A stretch of DNA of 64,000 nucleotides from Mucilaginibacter flavidus (GTDB lineage: Bacteria > Bacteroidota > Bacteroidia > Sphingobacteriales > Sphingobacteriaceae). Numbering within the stretch: the stretch's first letter is position 1; every line of letters begins with the position of its first letter. This document shows positions 1-8,772 of this stretch, in pieces. The stretch lies in NCBI RefSeq assembly GCF_024055575.1, contig NZ_JAMXOE010000001.1, positions 868,001 to 932,000 on the forward strand. Direction: 5' to 3'. Made by a program: the position numbers and the translations under genes. The notes beneath the pieces are model-generated. The model made no database searches. It was not told where the DNA came from and saw nothing but the letters and a program-made list of their open reading frames with translations.

Positions 1-6
1 CTTCTG

Positions 7-987
7 TCATATATCAGGTGTCAACACCTCGATCTTATCTTTTCCCGCTATTGCAATTTGTTTGGATTCCCTGTTAAATACAATTTGAGGATAATTTTCA
101 ACGTGATGTATAATTGACGATTTCTGCTGCCCGCTGTCGATGTCCTCCATTTTATCAATTACCTCCCCGGTGTTGATATCGATAATTTTAGGGTATTTAA
201 ATAAGTCCCACGCTAAATTTTCATTGATAGCAAACAGATTTCCGAATTCGGCATTAACTGTTACTGGTTTTGAAAATGCACTTTTTGTTAAGTCCCATAT
301 TGCAATATGCTTTGGAGGCAGTACGTCCAAATTCTCTTCGTCTATTACTTCATCCGATGACCCAATGAGGACTTGGGTGCTATTGATAAAACTCGCAGTA
401 CAAATTTCGACCCCTCTATCAGGATACGTTATTGCGACATCCAGTCGCTTCGGCTTGGCAAAGCAATCTTTGATGTTATAGACATTTACCACATCTAATG
501 GATGCCATAACCAGCCCTTAGATAATAAAAATGAACTATCATTACTCACTTCTAACCTCGAATGAAATACGTCCTCTGGTTTTCTTTTAGAAGTATCTGT
601 AACAATTTCTCCTGTTTCAGCATTTTCAAAATCCAATCGATTGTATGCCAGGGGGCAGTGAATGAGATAAGTAACGTCGAGTACTGTCACAAATGCTGCC
701 GGGTATTCATATACATCAGCGCAGTAATATGACCTGTTAATTTCTCTCAGCAGTTCACCGTTTTTAAGCAAAAGCCCCTTGGTTCCCAATCTTTTGTAAA
801 TGAATGCATATACGCCGTCAGCAGAAATGATTGCGGCATCACCGAATCCATATGTATCGTGTCCTAACTGCTTTGCCTTACTATCATCCAAAACATATTG
901 TTTTCCGGCGTTTGCCCAATCAATTAATGTATTGTCGTACCAGGCAATGGTTTTTAAATAATTAGCGGTTATAGTTTTCCTATTCAT
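7..987 (-). CDS. Propeller-like protein of unknown function
   Basis: A 326-residue protein without a signal peptide or membrane segment, so probably cytoplasmic. It shows repeated blocks ending in short aromatic/Asp-rich beta-strand motifs (for example AIWDLTKSAF near the C-terminal third and EVSNDSSFLL in the middle), which suggests a WD40-like or YVTN-like beta-propeller, but no catalytic motif is visible. The stop codon is TGA at the left window edge, so the gene is complete. It lies 4 bp downstream of the M28 peptidase gene on the same strand and may be co-transcribed. I do not recognise a named family; the propeller reading is inference from repeat texture. Confidence 0.6.
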   Translation of the reverse strand: MNRKTITANYLKTIAWYDNTLIDWANAGKQYVLDDSKAKQLGHDTYGFGDAAIISADGVYAFIYKRLGTKGLLLKNGELLREINRSYYCADVYEYPAAFVTVLDVTYLIHCPLAYNRLDFENAETGEIVTDTSKRKPEDVFHSRLEVSNDSSFLLSKGWLWHPLDVVNVYNIKDCFAKPKRLDVAITYPDRGVEICTASFINSTQVLIGSSDEVIDEENLDVLPPKHIAIWDLTKSAFSKPVTVNAEFGNLFAINENLAWDLFKYPKIIDINTGEVIDKMEDIDSGQQKSSIIHHVENYPQIVFNRESKQIAIAGKDKIEVLTPDI

Positions 988-991
988 ACTC

Positions 992-2137
992 TTATTTCAT
1001 CACCCCCGCATTAAAATCTACCAGCAATTTAAACAAATGGTTATACTCATTCAGCGGCAAGGTTTTGCTGATATCAAAAACATCGTGATAGGCTTTTATT
1101 CCGCCCATGGTGTACAGGTAAAATGCAGGCACACCTTTTTCGGTAAAGGGGTAATGGTCGCTGTTAGGTGCTTTACCGCGTGAGTATACTTTAACCAGGT
1201 AATGCCCGGTGGTATTGGCCTGTTTCATCAAGTCAAATTCCCTGGGGAATACGGTGGCATTTACCACGGTTATGCCTTCTTCACCTGTTCCCTCTAAATC
1301 AAGGTTTATTAAAAAGCGGATATGGGTTAACGGGATAAGGGGGTGTTCCGCAAAATACATCGAGCCCAGCAAACTGGCTTCCTCGCCCGAAAAACATATG
1401 AACGCCATGGAATAGCGCTGCGGGTGTGCCGCATAATATTTGGCCAAACTTAGCAACTGGCTCACTCCGCTGGCATTATCATTAGCACCGGGGAAATAAG
1501 TGTCGGCGCCCATACCTCCAAGGTGATCGTAATGTGCTGTTATTACCAAAAAAGAATCAGGTTTTGCTGTGCCGCGAACAAAGGCACAAACATTGCCGGT
1601 TTTAAATCCTGGTATAAATTTATTTTCTATGTCTGCGTTAACAGTAGCGGGCTGTTGAGTCAATGCCTTTTTATCCACCAATATACCCGTATAATCTGCT
1701 GCCTTTTGCTCAACCGACCATGTGAGTTTATCCTGCAATACCACTACAATGCGGTTATTGGGATTTACAAAGGATACGCTGTCACTTTTTACAAGATCGC
1801 CGCTGCCTTTTATACCTTTACTTTCGGGACTTACAATAAAATCGCGGCCAGGTTTTAGGTCGATGCCGTTGATGGCCACTTTCATTTTACCGGGAAAGGT
1901 ATTGGCATCGTAGCTAAAAGGCTGTACAAAATCTATTCCGTCAAGAGGCTTTAAACCGAAACTTTTAAACTCGTTGGTGATAAAGCTTGCTGCTTTGCCC
2001 ACGCCATCTTTGGTATAACCACGGCCCCAAAAGTAAGGCGCTGTTAAGGTATCAACAATCCTGCGTGCGTATAAGGAGTCTTGCGCAAATAGGGTTTGGA
2101 AAGATATTAGCAGTAACAGGATTAGCTTAAATTTCAT
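992..2137 (-). CDS. Secreted M28-family zinc metallopeptidase
   Basis: This 381-residue protein begins with a clear signal peptide (MKFKLILLLLISFQTLFAQ) and carries the M28 aminopeptidase zinc-ligand series in order: AHYDH near residue 203, GANDNASG near 220, SGEEASLLGS near 252, NLDLEG near 281 and YHD near 350. That arrangement predicts a co-catalytic two-zinc exopeptidase acting in the periplasm or outside the cell on peptide N-termini. The segment between the signal and the catalytic core (residues 40-190) has a PA-domain-like position. Length is normal for the family. The substrate cannot be told from sequence. A propeller-like gene follows 4 bp downstream. Confidence 0.9.
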   Translation of the reverse strand: MKFKLILLLLISFQTLFAQDSLYARRIVDTLTAPYFWGRGYTKDGVGKAASFITNEFKSFGLKPLDGIDFVQPFSYDANTFPGKMKVAINGIDLKPGRDFIVSPESKGIKGSGDLVKSDSVSFVNPNNRIVVVLQDKLTWSVEQKAADYTGILVDKKALTQQPATVNADIENKFIPGFKTGNVCAFVRGTAKPDSFLVITAHYDHLGGMGADTYFPGANDNASGVSQLLSLAKYYAAHPQRYSMAFICFSGEEASLLGSMYFAEHPLIPLTHIRFLINLDLEGTGEEGITVVNATVFPREFDLMKQANTTGHYLVKVYSRGKAPNSDHYPFTEKGVPAFYLYTMGGIKAYHDVFDISKTLPLNEYNHLFKLLVDFNAGVMK

Positions 2138-2213
2138 TTAGGGTGATAGTGGGTAGGGCAAATTAAGAAAAGCTTTTAATATTTTACCATATCAATAGTT
2201 TAGGATCCCTGAC

Positions 2214-2421
2214 TTTGGCTAAAGCCATCTTTGCTGACGGCTTGTTCCGTCGGTTAAAACCGACGGCAATGAAGGTGAAAAATATCGTGTAAAGCACCTA
2301 ATTAAGGCAACGCCCCATGCGCGGGTTAACCGTCAACATAGCAAATTTTCAAAGCGTTTATTCATTACCGTCGGTTTTAACCGACGGAGTACAGGGCTGC
2401 AAATCATTGGCTTTAGCCAAA
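2214..2421. repeat. Composite palindromic intergenic repeat (REP-like)
   Basis: A 208-bp element with 14-bp inverted ends (TTTGGCTAAAGCCA at 2214-2227 and its reverse complement at 2408-2421). It contains two self-complementary CCGTCGGTT(A/T)(A/T)AACCGACGG hairpins at 2247-2266 and 2368-2387, each next to a CAATGAA/TTCATTA flank in opposite orientation. The element at 12104-12238 has the same design. It fills the gap between the M28 peptidase and the barrel gene. Confidence 0.75.
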
Positions 2422-2446
2422 TTCCGTATTCCCTGCATAAATCAAT

Positions 2447-5011
2447 TTAAAACCTAAACCCAACAGAAATATACGGCAACGAACCCTCTTTTGAAAAACC
2501 CACAGCAGCCTGTATCAGCACCAATTGAGCGGGAATAACATAAATACCGCCGCCATAACCGTCATGCCAGGCATTGGAACTATCCGTTGCTGACCATACC
2601 CTGCCGATATCATTAAACCCAAGAATACCCACACTGCCGGGCAACAGGTACGAGGTAAAATCCAGCACTTTTAATCGCAGCTCCAGGTTGTTGTAAACCG
2701 CTGTACGCCCGGTAAAACGCCAGGTGTGGTAGCCACGTAAAGTTTGCGGACCGCCCAGTTTTATCTGCTGAAAATAATCGGCATTGCCAAAATAGGTGCC
2801 GCCACCCGTGCGGTTGGCTATTATTAATACCGAATCGCGGTCGGGGTTAAGGTAAAAGCTAAATTCAGACTGTAGCTGCGAATAAGCATTATGCGAACCG
2901 TTTACCGCCTTCATTGATGTAAGCGTAGTGTTCCAATAAACGCCCTTAGTAGTCAGCGTACCTTTATTGCGGGTATCATAAACTGCCCCGGCAACCACTC
3001 CTACCGACCATTTGGTCGAGAACACATTCTCATTAGGGTGTGCTGCATCATAATCCTTTAAAAACCTGGTTGTATTGTTACCAGCCTGGCTGTTATAAAA
3101 CTGGCCGCCAACGCCGGCATTTAAACGCCAGTTACCATAGGTATGATAAAGGCCAACATCGGCGGTAACCAAATCGTAGCGGTTGCGATAGTAAGTAATT
3201 TCTTTACTGCCCTGGTTTACAAATGGCGTACCGTTGCCGATGCCAAAAAAGTTACTCACGTTATTTGGCCCGCGCGAAAGGGCATTGATGCGGATATCAT
3301 TATTGCCGATGGCATTCTTAAAATCGGCCACGTAAGTAAACAACAGCGATTTGCGCGAAAGCGAATAATTAGTCAAAAACTCCTGCCTGAACGAATAGGG
3401 CTCACCACGGAAACCGTGCTTCTCATAGGAGAAACCACCTATCAGCAATATGCCGATATCCGTATTGTAATTTGCCAGTATAATGGGTTCAAACCTATCG
3501 TACCTAAAGCTCTTTTTATCATAATTATTTACGCCTGTATCCTTACTGGTGCGGAGCCGAGCATCGGCAGACGACGGCAGCACGTTTGTAGAATCGGACC
3601 TGTCATAAACATACAGGTTGCCCCGGTTGTTCAGTTTTTTATCTACATAAAAACTATCAACACCATTGCCACCCAACATCCTTACTTTTATGGGTGATGG
3701 CGTGTCGCCGGTTACCGAAAACACATCGCTGCCACCAAAGCCATAAAGCCGTACTTCTTTGGTAACATCGGGCTTAAAAATGCGGTGAAAGGTTATTTTA
3801 TCCGCGTCACCGCCTTTTTTTATTTTTTTAACGGTTACTTCCACATCGCCGTCTTTTTGTTCGTTAATGCTGAAGTTATCGTTTTTATCCGAAGCGGGGA
3901 CTTCTACATAAATTGATATAAAACGGTAGTATTCCAGCGCCTGTTGCATCAATTTATCGCGCCGGGCTTTCATTTTGGTGATGATTGCGGGGCCGGATAG
4001 TTTAAATATGGTATCGGGCATTTGTTTTACTGCGGCAGTAATGAGGCTGTCGGTTAATGTTTTTTGCACATAGGTTATTTGCTCGCGCCAGTCATCTTCG
4101 CTCAATTGGTTTAAAAAATAACGATCGAAGTAGCGGGCGTTAAAGTTCCACCCATCAATATCCCTGATCTCGTCGCTATAGCCTTGAAACTTTGCTTTCA
4201 GCCATTGGTGCGATACGATCCATGGAAAAACGCCTGAGGTACGGTAATATACCTGGTCGCGGTCGCGGGGAACGGGCTGGTATAAATTGCCTTTTTTCTC
4301 TTCAATTTTTTCCCAGCGCCATTGGTCCTCATGGCGGTCCCAGTCCCCTAAAAGCATATCCAGCAGGCGGGCTCTTAACACCGTCTTTTCATCAACGTGG
4401 TTGTCGTTATCTTCTTTTAACTTACGCTGTACTTTTTCGGTATTATCGGTTTTTTCAGCATCCAGCGGCTCACGTTCTTCGAACAAAAAAACCTTGTTGG
4501 CAAAATCCTTGCTGTATTTACCCAATGCCGGGTCGTCCTGCACGTAAACTATTTTCGGGTTCGAATGCGGGATACCCAAAGCTTGCGCCAAAGGCGGCAC
4601 GGTTAGCGCGGCAAAGGGATGTGCGGCCGATACCTGGTCCTGCAGAATATCTTTGGCAACGGTGGCTCGTAATCTTGGCGATAAACCGCGTTCAGGGTAT
4701 TTTTGAATGGTGCGCAATACCCATTGCTGGCCCGATGAATCCTGCAAGCGTAGCGACATGGTTTGCAACCCACCTCCTTTTTGCAATATTTTCAGGCCGC
4801 CCTTTTCATCTTCGAGTCTGAATATGGGCAGTTTAACCGGCGCTGCCCATAAGGCCCGGTAATTTTCACCAAATAAAAACCTGTGCGTTTTGCTTGCGAC
4901 GTTGTATTCAGGTTCAACGGCTATGCGGATGCTGTCGTGCTTTACTTGTTGCGCATGGCTTAACGTAAAAACAAATAATAAACTTAATATCAGGGTAAAG
5001 CTTTTTTTCAT
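2447..5011 (-). CDS. Outer-membrane barrel protein with kinase-like N-terminal domain
   Basis: An 854-residue exported protein (signal peptide about residues 1-20). The C-terminal 350 residues show alternating beta-strand texture and end in an aromatic residue (VGFRF), typical of a BamA/surface-antigen type outer-membrane barrel, with the conserved GGPQTLRGY motif near residue 755. The N-terminal half is unusual. It has a glycine-rich stretch (KGGGLQTMSLRL) followed by VLRTIQK, then LLGDWDRHEDQW near residues 219-231 and PRDRDQ near 248. This order resembles the Gly-loop, Lys, catalytic loop and metal-binding loop of FAM20/HipA-like atypical kinases. Barrel assignment is firm; the kinase resemblance is my inference. 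No close upstream gene; 425 bp of apparently non-coding DNA precedes it. Confidence 0.8.
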   Translation of the reverse strand: MKKSFTLILSLLFVFTLSHAQQVKHDSIRIAVEPEYNVASKTHRFLFGENYRALWAAPVKLPIFRLEDEKGGLKILQKGGGLQTMSLRLQDSSGQQWVLRTIQKYPERGLSPRLRATVAKDILQDQVSAAHPFAALTVPPLAQALGIPHSNPKIVYVQDDPALGKYSKDFANKVFLFEEREPLDAEKTDNTEKVQRKLKEDNDNHVDEKTVLRARLLDMLLGDWDRHEDQWRWEKIEEKKGNLYQPVPRDRDQVYYRTSGVFPWIVSHQWLKAKFQGYSDEIRDIDGWNFNARYFDRYFLNQLSEDDWREQITYVQKTLTDSLITAAVKQMPDTIFKLSGPAIITKMKARRDKLMQQALEYYRFISIYVEVPASDKNDNFSINEQKDGDVEVTVKKIKKGGDADKITFHRIFKPDVTKEVRLYGFGGSDVFSVTGDTPSPIKVRMLGGNGVDSFYVDKKLNNRGNLYVYDRSDSTNVLPSSADARLRTSKDTGVNNYDKKSFRYDRFEPIILANYNTDIGILLIGGFSYEKHGFRGEPYSFRQEFLTNYSLSRKSLLFTYVADFKNAIGNNDIRINALSRGPNNVSNFFGIGNGTPFVNQGSKEITYYRNRYDLVTADVGLYHTYGNWRLNAGVGGQFYNSQAGNNTTRFLKDYDAAHPNENVFSTKWSVGVVAGAVYDTRNKGTLTTKGVYWNTTLTSMKAVNGSHNAYSQLQSEFSFYLNPDRDSVLIIANRTGGGTYFGNADYFQQIKLGGPQTLRGYHTWRFTGRTAVYNNLELRLKVLDFTSYLLPGSVGILGFNDIGRVWSATDSSNAWHDGYGGGIYVIPAQLVLIQAAVGFSKEGSLPYISVGFRF

Positions 5012-5436
5012 AAAAAGAGGCAGTTCAAATAATGTGATAGTTTATTATCCTGTTTAATAACTACCATGCTTTATATATGTTTCAACTCAAGCTAAAGATA
5101 CGGCAATAAATTATATCGCATAAAAAAACGGCGATATTCTTACTCCTTCCTGCTATCCTTTACTAAATAAATTAATGCTCAAATCGCGAATTGAGGAGAC
5201 GGCTATAGCATAGCCAGTTACTATTGCACAACATGCAAGCGCTCGACGAAACCCCTGTTTTACCCTGCAAATAACCGATATCTCATTTCCGCAGCGCAAA
5301 ACCAGGGCCTTGTCGAATAATAAAAAAGTGAAAGCAAAAACCCGGTTGATTTGCATCAACATAAAAAATTAACCCCACCGGCATAGGGGTAAACCAAAGC
5401 CGGAATGTATTAAAGTAAACAACAAAACACAACCAT
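5012..5436. other. Intergenic region between divergent genes
   Basis: 425 bp separating the barrel gene (- strand) from the DUF6134 operon (+ strand). Reading frames here lack ribosome-binding context or recognisable protein texture. A TTAACCCC-N9-GGGGTAAA inverted repeat lies at about 5369-5393, but it has neither the spacing nor the promoter box of the CCCC sites found at 31, 41, 44 and 45 kb. Nothing else stands out. Confidence 0.5.
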
Positions 5437-6117
5437 ATGATAACCGCACTACTAATCTGGCTCTTCAAAAAATACGGCAGACCGTTTTTTTATCAGCATA
5501 AATCATTCTTTAACCAGTTTACCATACCGGTTAAGCGGTTATCGGTAACTATCCTTTTTGTTGCATTAAGTGGCCTTGCATTTGGGCAGGAGCAAACGTT
5601 AAACTATAACGTGCTGCATAGCGGCCATACAGTAGGGCACATGAAATTGCAGCAACGCAAGGATGGCGGCGATACGTTTTTAAACGTAGCCTCGGATGTT
5701 AAAATGAAGTTTATCTTCAGTATACAAGTATGCATTCGTGAGGATGCGCATTACAGCAACGGAAAATTGCTTAGCTCCCATGTATCGCGTATGGTAAACG
5801 GCAGCCAAAAGGCTGATAAATCAACAAAAGCCAATGGCGAAAGCTACCAGCTTACCGACGGTAGTAAGGTTAGCAGCATCAACCAAAAACAAATAAATAA
5901 CAACCTTACGCTGATGTATTTGCAGGAGCCTGTTGGCCTGTCGCAAATTTATTCGGACAATTTCCAGCAGTTTGTAAAGGTTGAACAAACTGGCAGCCAT
6001 ACTTACCGCATTAACCTGCCCGATGGCAATTACAACTTTTACACGTATGCCAACGGGGTTTGCAGCCGGGTTGATATCCACCATTCATTATACACCATTC
6101 AAATTCAGCTGGCATAA
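5437..6117 (+). CDS. DUF6134 family protein
   Basis: A 226-residue protein matching my memory of DUF6134 proteins in Bacteroidota: a hydrophobic export segment (residues about 33-50, ending GLAFGQ), then a compact all-beta domain starting LNYNVLHSGHTVGHM. The ATG at 5437 leaves a 30-residue extension before the export signal; an internal start nearer the hydrophobic segment is possible but no ATG or GTG is well placed. Likely periplasmic. It is followed after 2 bp by an NAD-dependent epimerase and an SDR, so the three probably form one operon. Function of the family is unknown. Confidence 0.7.
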   Translation: MITALLIWLFKKYGRPFFYQHKSFFNQFTIPVKRLSVTILFVALSGLAFGQEQTLNYNVLHSGHTVGHMKLQQRKDGGDTFLNVASDVKMKFIFSIQVCIREDAHYSNGKLLSSHVSRMVNGSQKADKSTKANGESYQLTDGSKVSSINQKQINNNLTLMYLQEPVGLSQIYSDNFQQFVKVEQTGSHTYRINLPDGNYNFYTYANGVCSRVDIHHSLYTIQIQLA

Positions 6118-6119
6118 CC

Positions 6120-7100
6120 ATGAAAGTATTAGTTACTGGGGCAACAGGTTTTATAGGCCGAAATTTATGTTTTGAGCTGGCAGAACAGGGCTATACGGTG
6201 ATAGCACTTTGCAGGGATATTAACCATCCGTACCTCATCGCCCATAAAAATATTATCCCCGTAAAAGGCGATATACTTGATACGGAAAGCTTGACTAATG
6301 CAGTGCGCGGTTGCAAACAGGTTTACCATACAGCGGCTCTCGCAAAAATGTGGTGCCGCGATAAAAACGATTTCTACAACATTAATGTAATCGGCACCCG
6401 CAATGTGCTGGAGTTGGCGGCAGATTTATCGGTAGATAAAGTTGTCTATACCTCTACCTGCGGTGTTTGGGGACCAACAATTAAGTACCCGATGAACGAG
6501 AACGACCCGCGCATTGACGGCTTTGCCATAGATTACGAACGCACCAAGCACCTGGCCGAAATTGAGACCCGCATTTATGCGGCGAAGGGTTTGAACGTGG
6601 TAACGGTGAACCCGTCGCGGGTATATGGCGAAGGGCCGATAACCGACAGCAACACCGTTGGCAAAATGATAAGCGGCTACTTAAAAGGCAAATGGCGCGT
6701 TATCCCCGGCAAGGGCACCCAGGTATCAAACTATGCTTATTTGCCGGACGTAGTGCAGGGCCATATAGCCGCCATGGAACAAGGCATTGCCGGCAACAGG
6801 TATATTTTGGGTGGCGAGGATGTCAGTTTCAATACCTTCTTCGGCACGTTGCAAAATATCACGGGGATAAAACAAAGCATGTATAAACTACCGCAAAGGT
6901 TGATTGAAGCCTATAGCCGTTTCGAATTAGTAAAAACTACGCTGACCGGTTTGCCGCCGGTATTTTTACCGGAGTTTGCTGCGCGATTAAGGAAAGACCA
7001 GAAATACAGCAGCCAAAAAGCCATCACCCAGTTAAACTATAGCATCACCCCGTTTGCCGAGGGTATGGCTAAAACAATTCATCATATAAAAAGCTTATGA
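6120..7100 (+). CDS. NAD-dependent epimerase/dehydratase (extended SDR)
   Basis: 326 residues starting directly with the Rossmann nucleotide motif GATGFIG (residues 7-13). The extended-SDR catalytic pair is visible as TSTCGVWG (Ser/Thr region near residue 113) and YERTK (Tyr-x-x-x-Lys, near 139). The NPSRVYGEG stretch near residue 160 is also typical of the epimerase/3-beta-HSD-like branch. It should bind NAD(P) and act on a sugar nucleotide, steroid-like or polyketide-like ketone/alcohol; the substrate is not evident. The gene sits 2 bp after the DUF6134 gene and overlaps the next SDR by 4 bp, so translation is probably coupled. Confidence 0.85.
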   Translation: MKVLVTGATGFIGRNLCFELAEQGYTVIALCRDINHPYLIAHKNIIPVKGDILDTESLTNAVRGCKQVYHTAALAKMWCRDKNDFYNINVIGTRNVLELAADLSVDKVVYTSTCGVWGPTIKYPMNENDPRIDGFAIDYERTKHLAEIETRIYAAKGLNVVTVNPSRVYGEGPITDSNTVGKMISGYLKGKWRVIPGKGTQVSNYAYLPDVVQGHIAAMEQGIAGNRYILGGEDVSFNTFFGTLQNITGIKQSMYKLPQRLIEAYSRFELVKTTLTGLPPVFLPEFAARLRKDQKYSSQKAITQLNYSITPFAEGMAKTIHHIKSL

Positions 7101-7888
7101 GCCGTTTAACCGCCATCGTAACAGGTGCAAGCGAAGGGCTTGGCAAATCGCTGGCACTCGAGCTGGCATCCAGGCAAATTGATTTGGTGCTGGTGTCGTT
7201 GCCTGCATCCGGCCTGCCCGAGCTGGCTAATTTTATCCGCAAAAATTTCGGGGTAGAAGTAATCATTTTTGAAGCTGATTTAACGCTGACCGAAAGCTAC
7301 AGCACCTTATTTGCGCTACTGAAAAGTGAAAGCATTACGGCCCATATCCTTGTAAATAATGCCGGTTTGGGCAACTGGGCGTGGTTTGAGGACATGAGTA
7401 TCGGATTTTATAAAAAGCAGATTGAGCTGAACACCATTGCCCCGGTATTGCTTACCCATTTGTTTTTGGCACAGATCGATGAGGAGCGCAGGGCATATTT
7501 GCTAAATGTGGGCAGCCTGGCCGGCAGGTTTGTGGTGCCGAAAAAACAGGTTTATGGGGCAACAAAATCATTCATCAGCTATTTTACCCGGTGCCTGCAG
7601 CTGGAGATGGACCGCGCCAACATCAGTATAAGCTTACTAAGCCCCGGCGGCATAAATACCAAGCCGGAATTGCTGGTGATGAACCATAATTTAACCGGTA
7701 TTGCCAAAGCCACCATTACCGAGCCCGACCGTGTAGCGTATGAAGCTATCCATGGGATGTTTTTGGGGAAGAAGAAGATTATTCCCGGGGGAGTAAATAA
7801 ACTGATGGTGGTGCTGAACGCCATTTTGCCGGGGTTTATTAAGGATATGATCATCAGGAGTAAGTTGAAGCCGGTGGTGAAGATGTGA
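7097..7888 (+). CDS. Short-chain dehydrogenase/reductase (DltE/YohF-like)
   Basis: 263 residues with classical SDR signatures: TGASEGLG cofactor loop at residues 9-16, NNAG near 89, a catalytic Ser in LNVGSLAGR near 137 and YGATK near 153-157. The C-terminal ILPGFIKDMI segment is hydrophobic, as in the subfamily of SDRs that attach to membranes. The reaction is NAD(P)-dependent oxidoreduction of an unidentified substrate. It overlaps the epimerase by the ATGA-type junction and is the last gene of the three-gene operon. Confidence 0.85.
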   Translation: MSRLTAIVTGASEGLGKSLALELASRQIDLVLVSLPASGLPELANFIRKNFGVEVIIFEADLTLTESYSTLFALLKSESITAHILVNNAGLGNWAWFEDMSIGFYKKQIELNTIAPVLLTHLFLAQIDEERRAYLLNVGSLAGRFVVPKKQVYGATKSFISYFTRCLQLEMDRANISISLLSPGGINTKPELLVMNHNLTGIAKATITEPDRVAYEAIHGMFLGKKKIIPGGVNKLMVVLNAILPGFIKDMIIRSKLKPVVKM

Positions 7889-7909
7889 GAACTGAACAAA
7901 TATCAAACT

Positions 7910-8057
7910 CGTCATTGCGAGGAACGAAGCAACCTCTACATAGGACATTCAGGAAACTTTGTGTTGTGGCAACCTATATGCCGGCTGCCAGTTTCCCAAA
8001 TGTATTGTGTGTTGTTGATTGGCACGTGCAGAGATTGCTTCGTTCCTCGCAATGACG
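7910..8057. repeat. Inverted-repeat element with 23-bp CGTCATTGCGAGG arms
   Basis: Perfect 23-bp arms at 7910-7932 (CGTCATTGCGAGGAACGAAG then CAA) and 8035-8057 (reverse complement) enclose about 100 bp without coding potential. This is a dispersed palindromic intergenic repeat by design; its copies elsewhere in the genome cannot be seen here. It lies between the SDR gene and the ECF sigma gene. Confidence 0.75.
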
Positions 8058-8151
8058 CGTATTTCAGAATTTTACTCCCCCGGGCGCCCCAAAGAGCCAT
8101 TGCAAGCTGACCGTCCCTGCCGGGCGCCCGGGTGAAAAAGTTGGTGAATTG

Positions 8152-8772
8152 ATGAAAGCCATTATCTTTGAAAGGTATAATCAGCCTTTTAAAGTGGAGT
8201 ACAGCGACAGAACTGTTATTGATTTATTAAGGGAAGGGAATGAGCGCGCGTTTGAAAAAATATTCAGGGAGTATTTTAAAAGCCTGCACGCTTATGCTTA
8301 TACATTTATGAAGGACGACGAACAGGCCGAGGAAATTGTACAAAATGTTTTTTGTCGGATATGGGAGAAACGCAGCCAGCTGAAACCGGAAGGCTCGATT
8401 AAAGCTTACCTGTACCGTGCTGTGCATAACGAAAGCCTGAATTATTTAAAACACCAAAAAACACGGGCCGCGTTCCAGGTGCACTACAACAACAACGGTG
8501 AAGAACTTACCGGCCAAGCATCGGAAAAAATTTTGATTGCCGAACTTGACGGGCACATACAGCAGGCGCTGAACCATTTGCCGCAGCAATGCCGCATTAT
8601 CTTTCAGCTCAGCCGGTTCGAGAATTTGAAATACAGGGAAATAGCCGACCATTTAAACTTATCCATTAAAACGGTAGAGAACCAAATGGGTAAGGCTTTA
8701 AAAGTTTTAAGGGAAAAACTGGCGGAGTTTTTACCCATTATATTATTCATTATTGCACGGTTATATAAATGA
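8152..8772 (+). CDS. RNA polymerase ECF sigma factor (Bacteroidetes FecI-type)
   Basis: A 206-residue sigma-70 family protein. Region 2 covers about residues 25-95 (LREGNERAFEKIFREYFKSL and the EEIVQNVFCRIWEKR helix); region 4 covers about 125-185 and ends in an HTH with YREIADHLNLSIKTVENQM. It should direct RNA polymerase to promoters of the neighbouring export or uptake genes. I chose ATG 8152; the codon just before it is TTG, which would add one residue. Its stop codon overlaps the start of the FecR gene (ATGA at 8769-8772), the usual sigma/anti-sigma coupling. Confidence 0.92.
   Translation: MKAIIFERYNQPFKVEYSDRTVIDLLREGNERAFEKIFREYFKSLHAYAYTFMKDDEQAEEIVQNVFCRIWEKRSQLKPEGSIKAYLYRAVHNESLNYLKHQKTRAAFQVHYNNNGEELTGQASEKILIAELDGHIQQALNHLPQQCRIIFQLSRFENLKYREIADHLNLSIKTVENQMGKALKVLREKLAEFLPIILFIIARLYK

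Noticed and set aside
3143..3697. 184-codon + strand frame
   Set aside because: Antisense shadow of the barrel gene.
4192..4821. 209-codon + strand frame
   Set aside because: Lies entirely inside the barrel gene on the other strand; Pro/Arg/Gly-rich shadow texture, no start context.
5369..5393. TTAACCCC-N9-GGGGTAAA inverted repeat as a sixth CCCC box
   Set aside because: Spacer is 9 instead of 4-5, and no TAnnTTTG box lies 37 bases from its first C on either strand.
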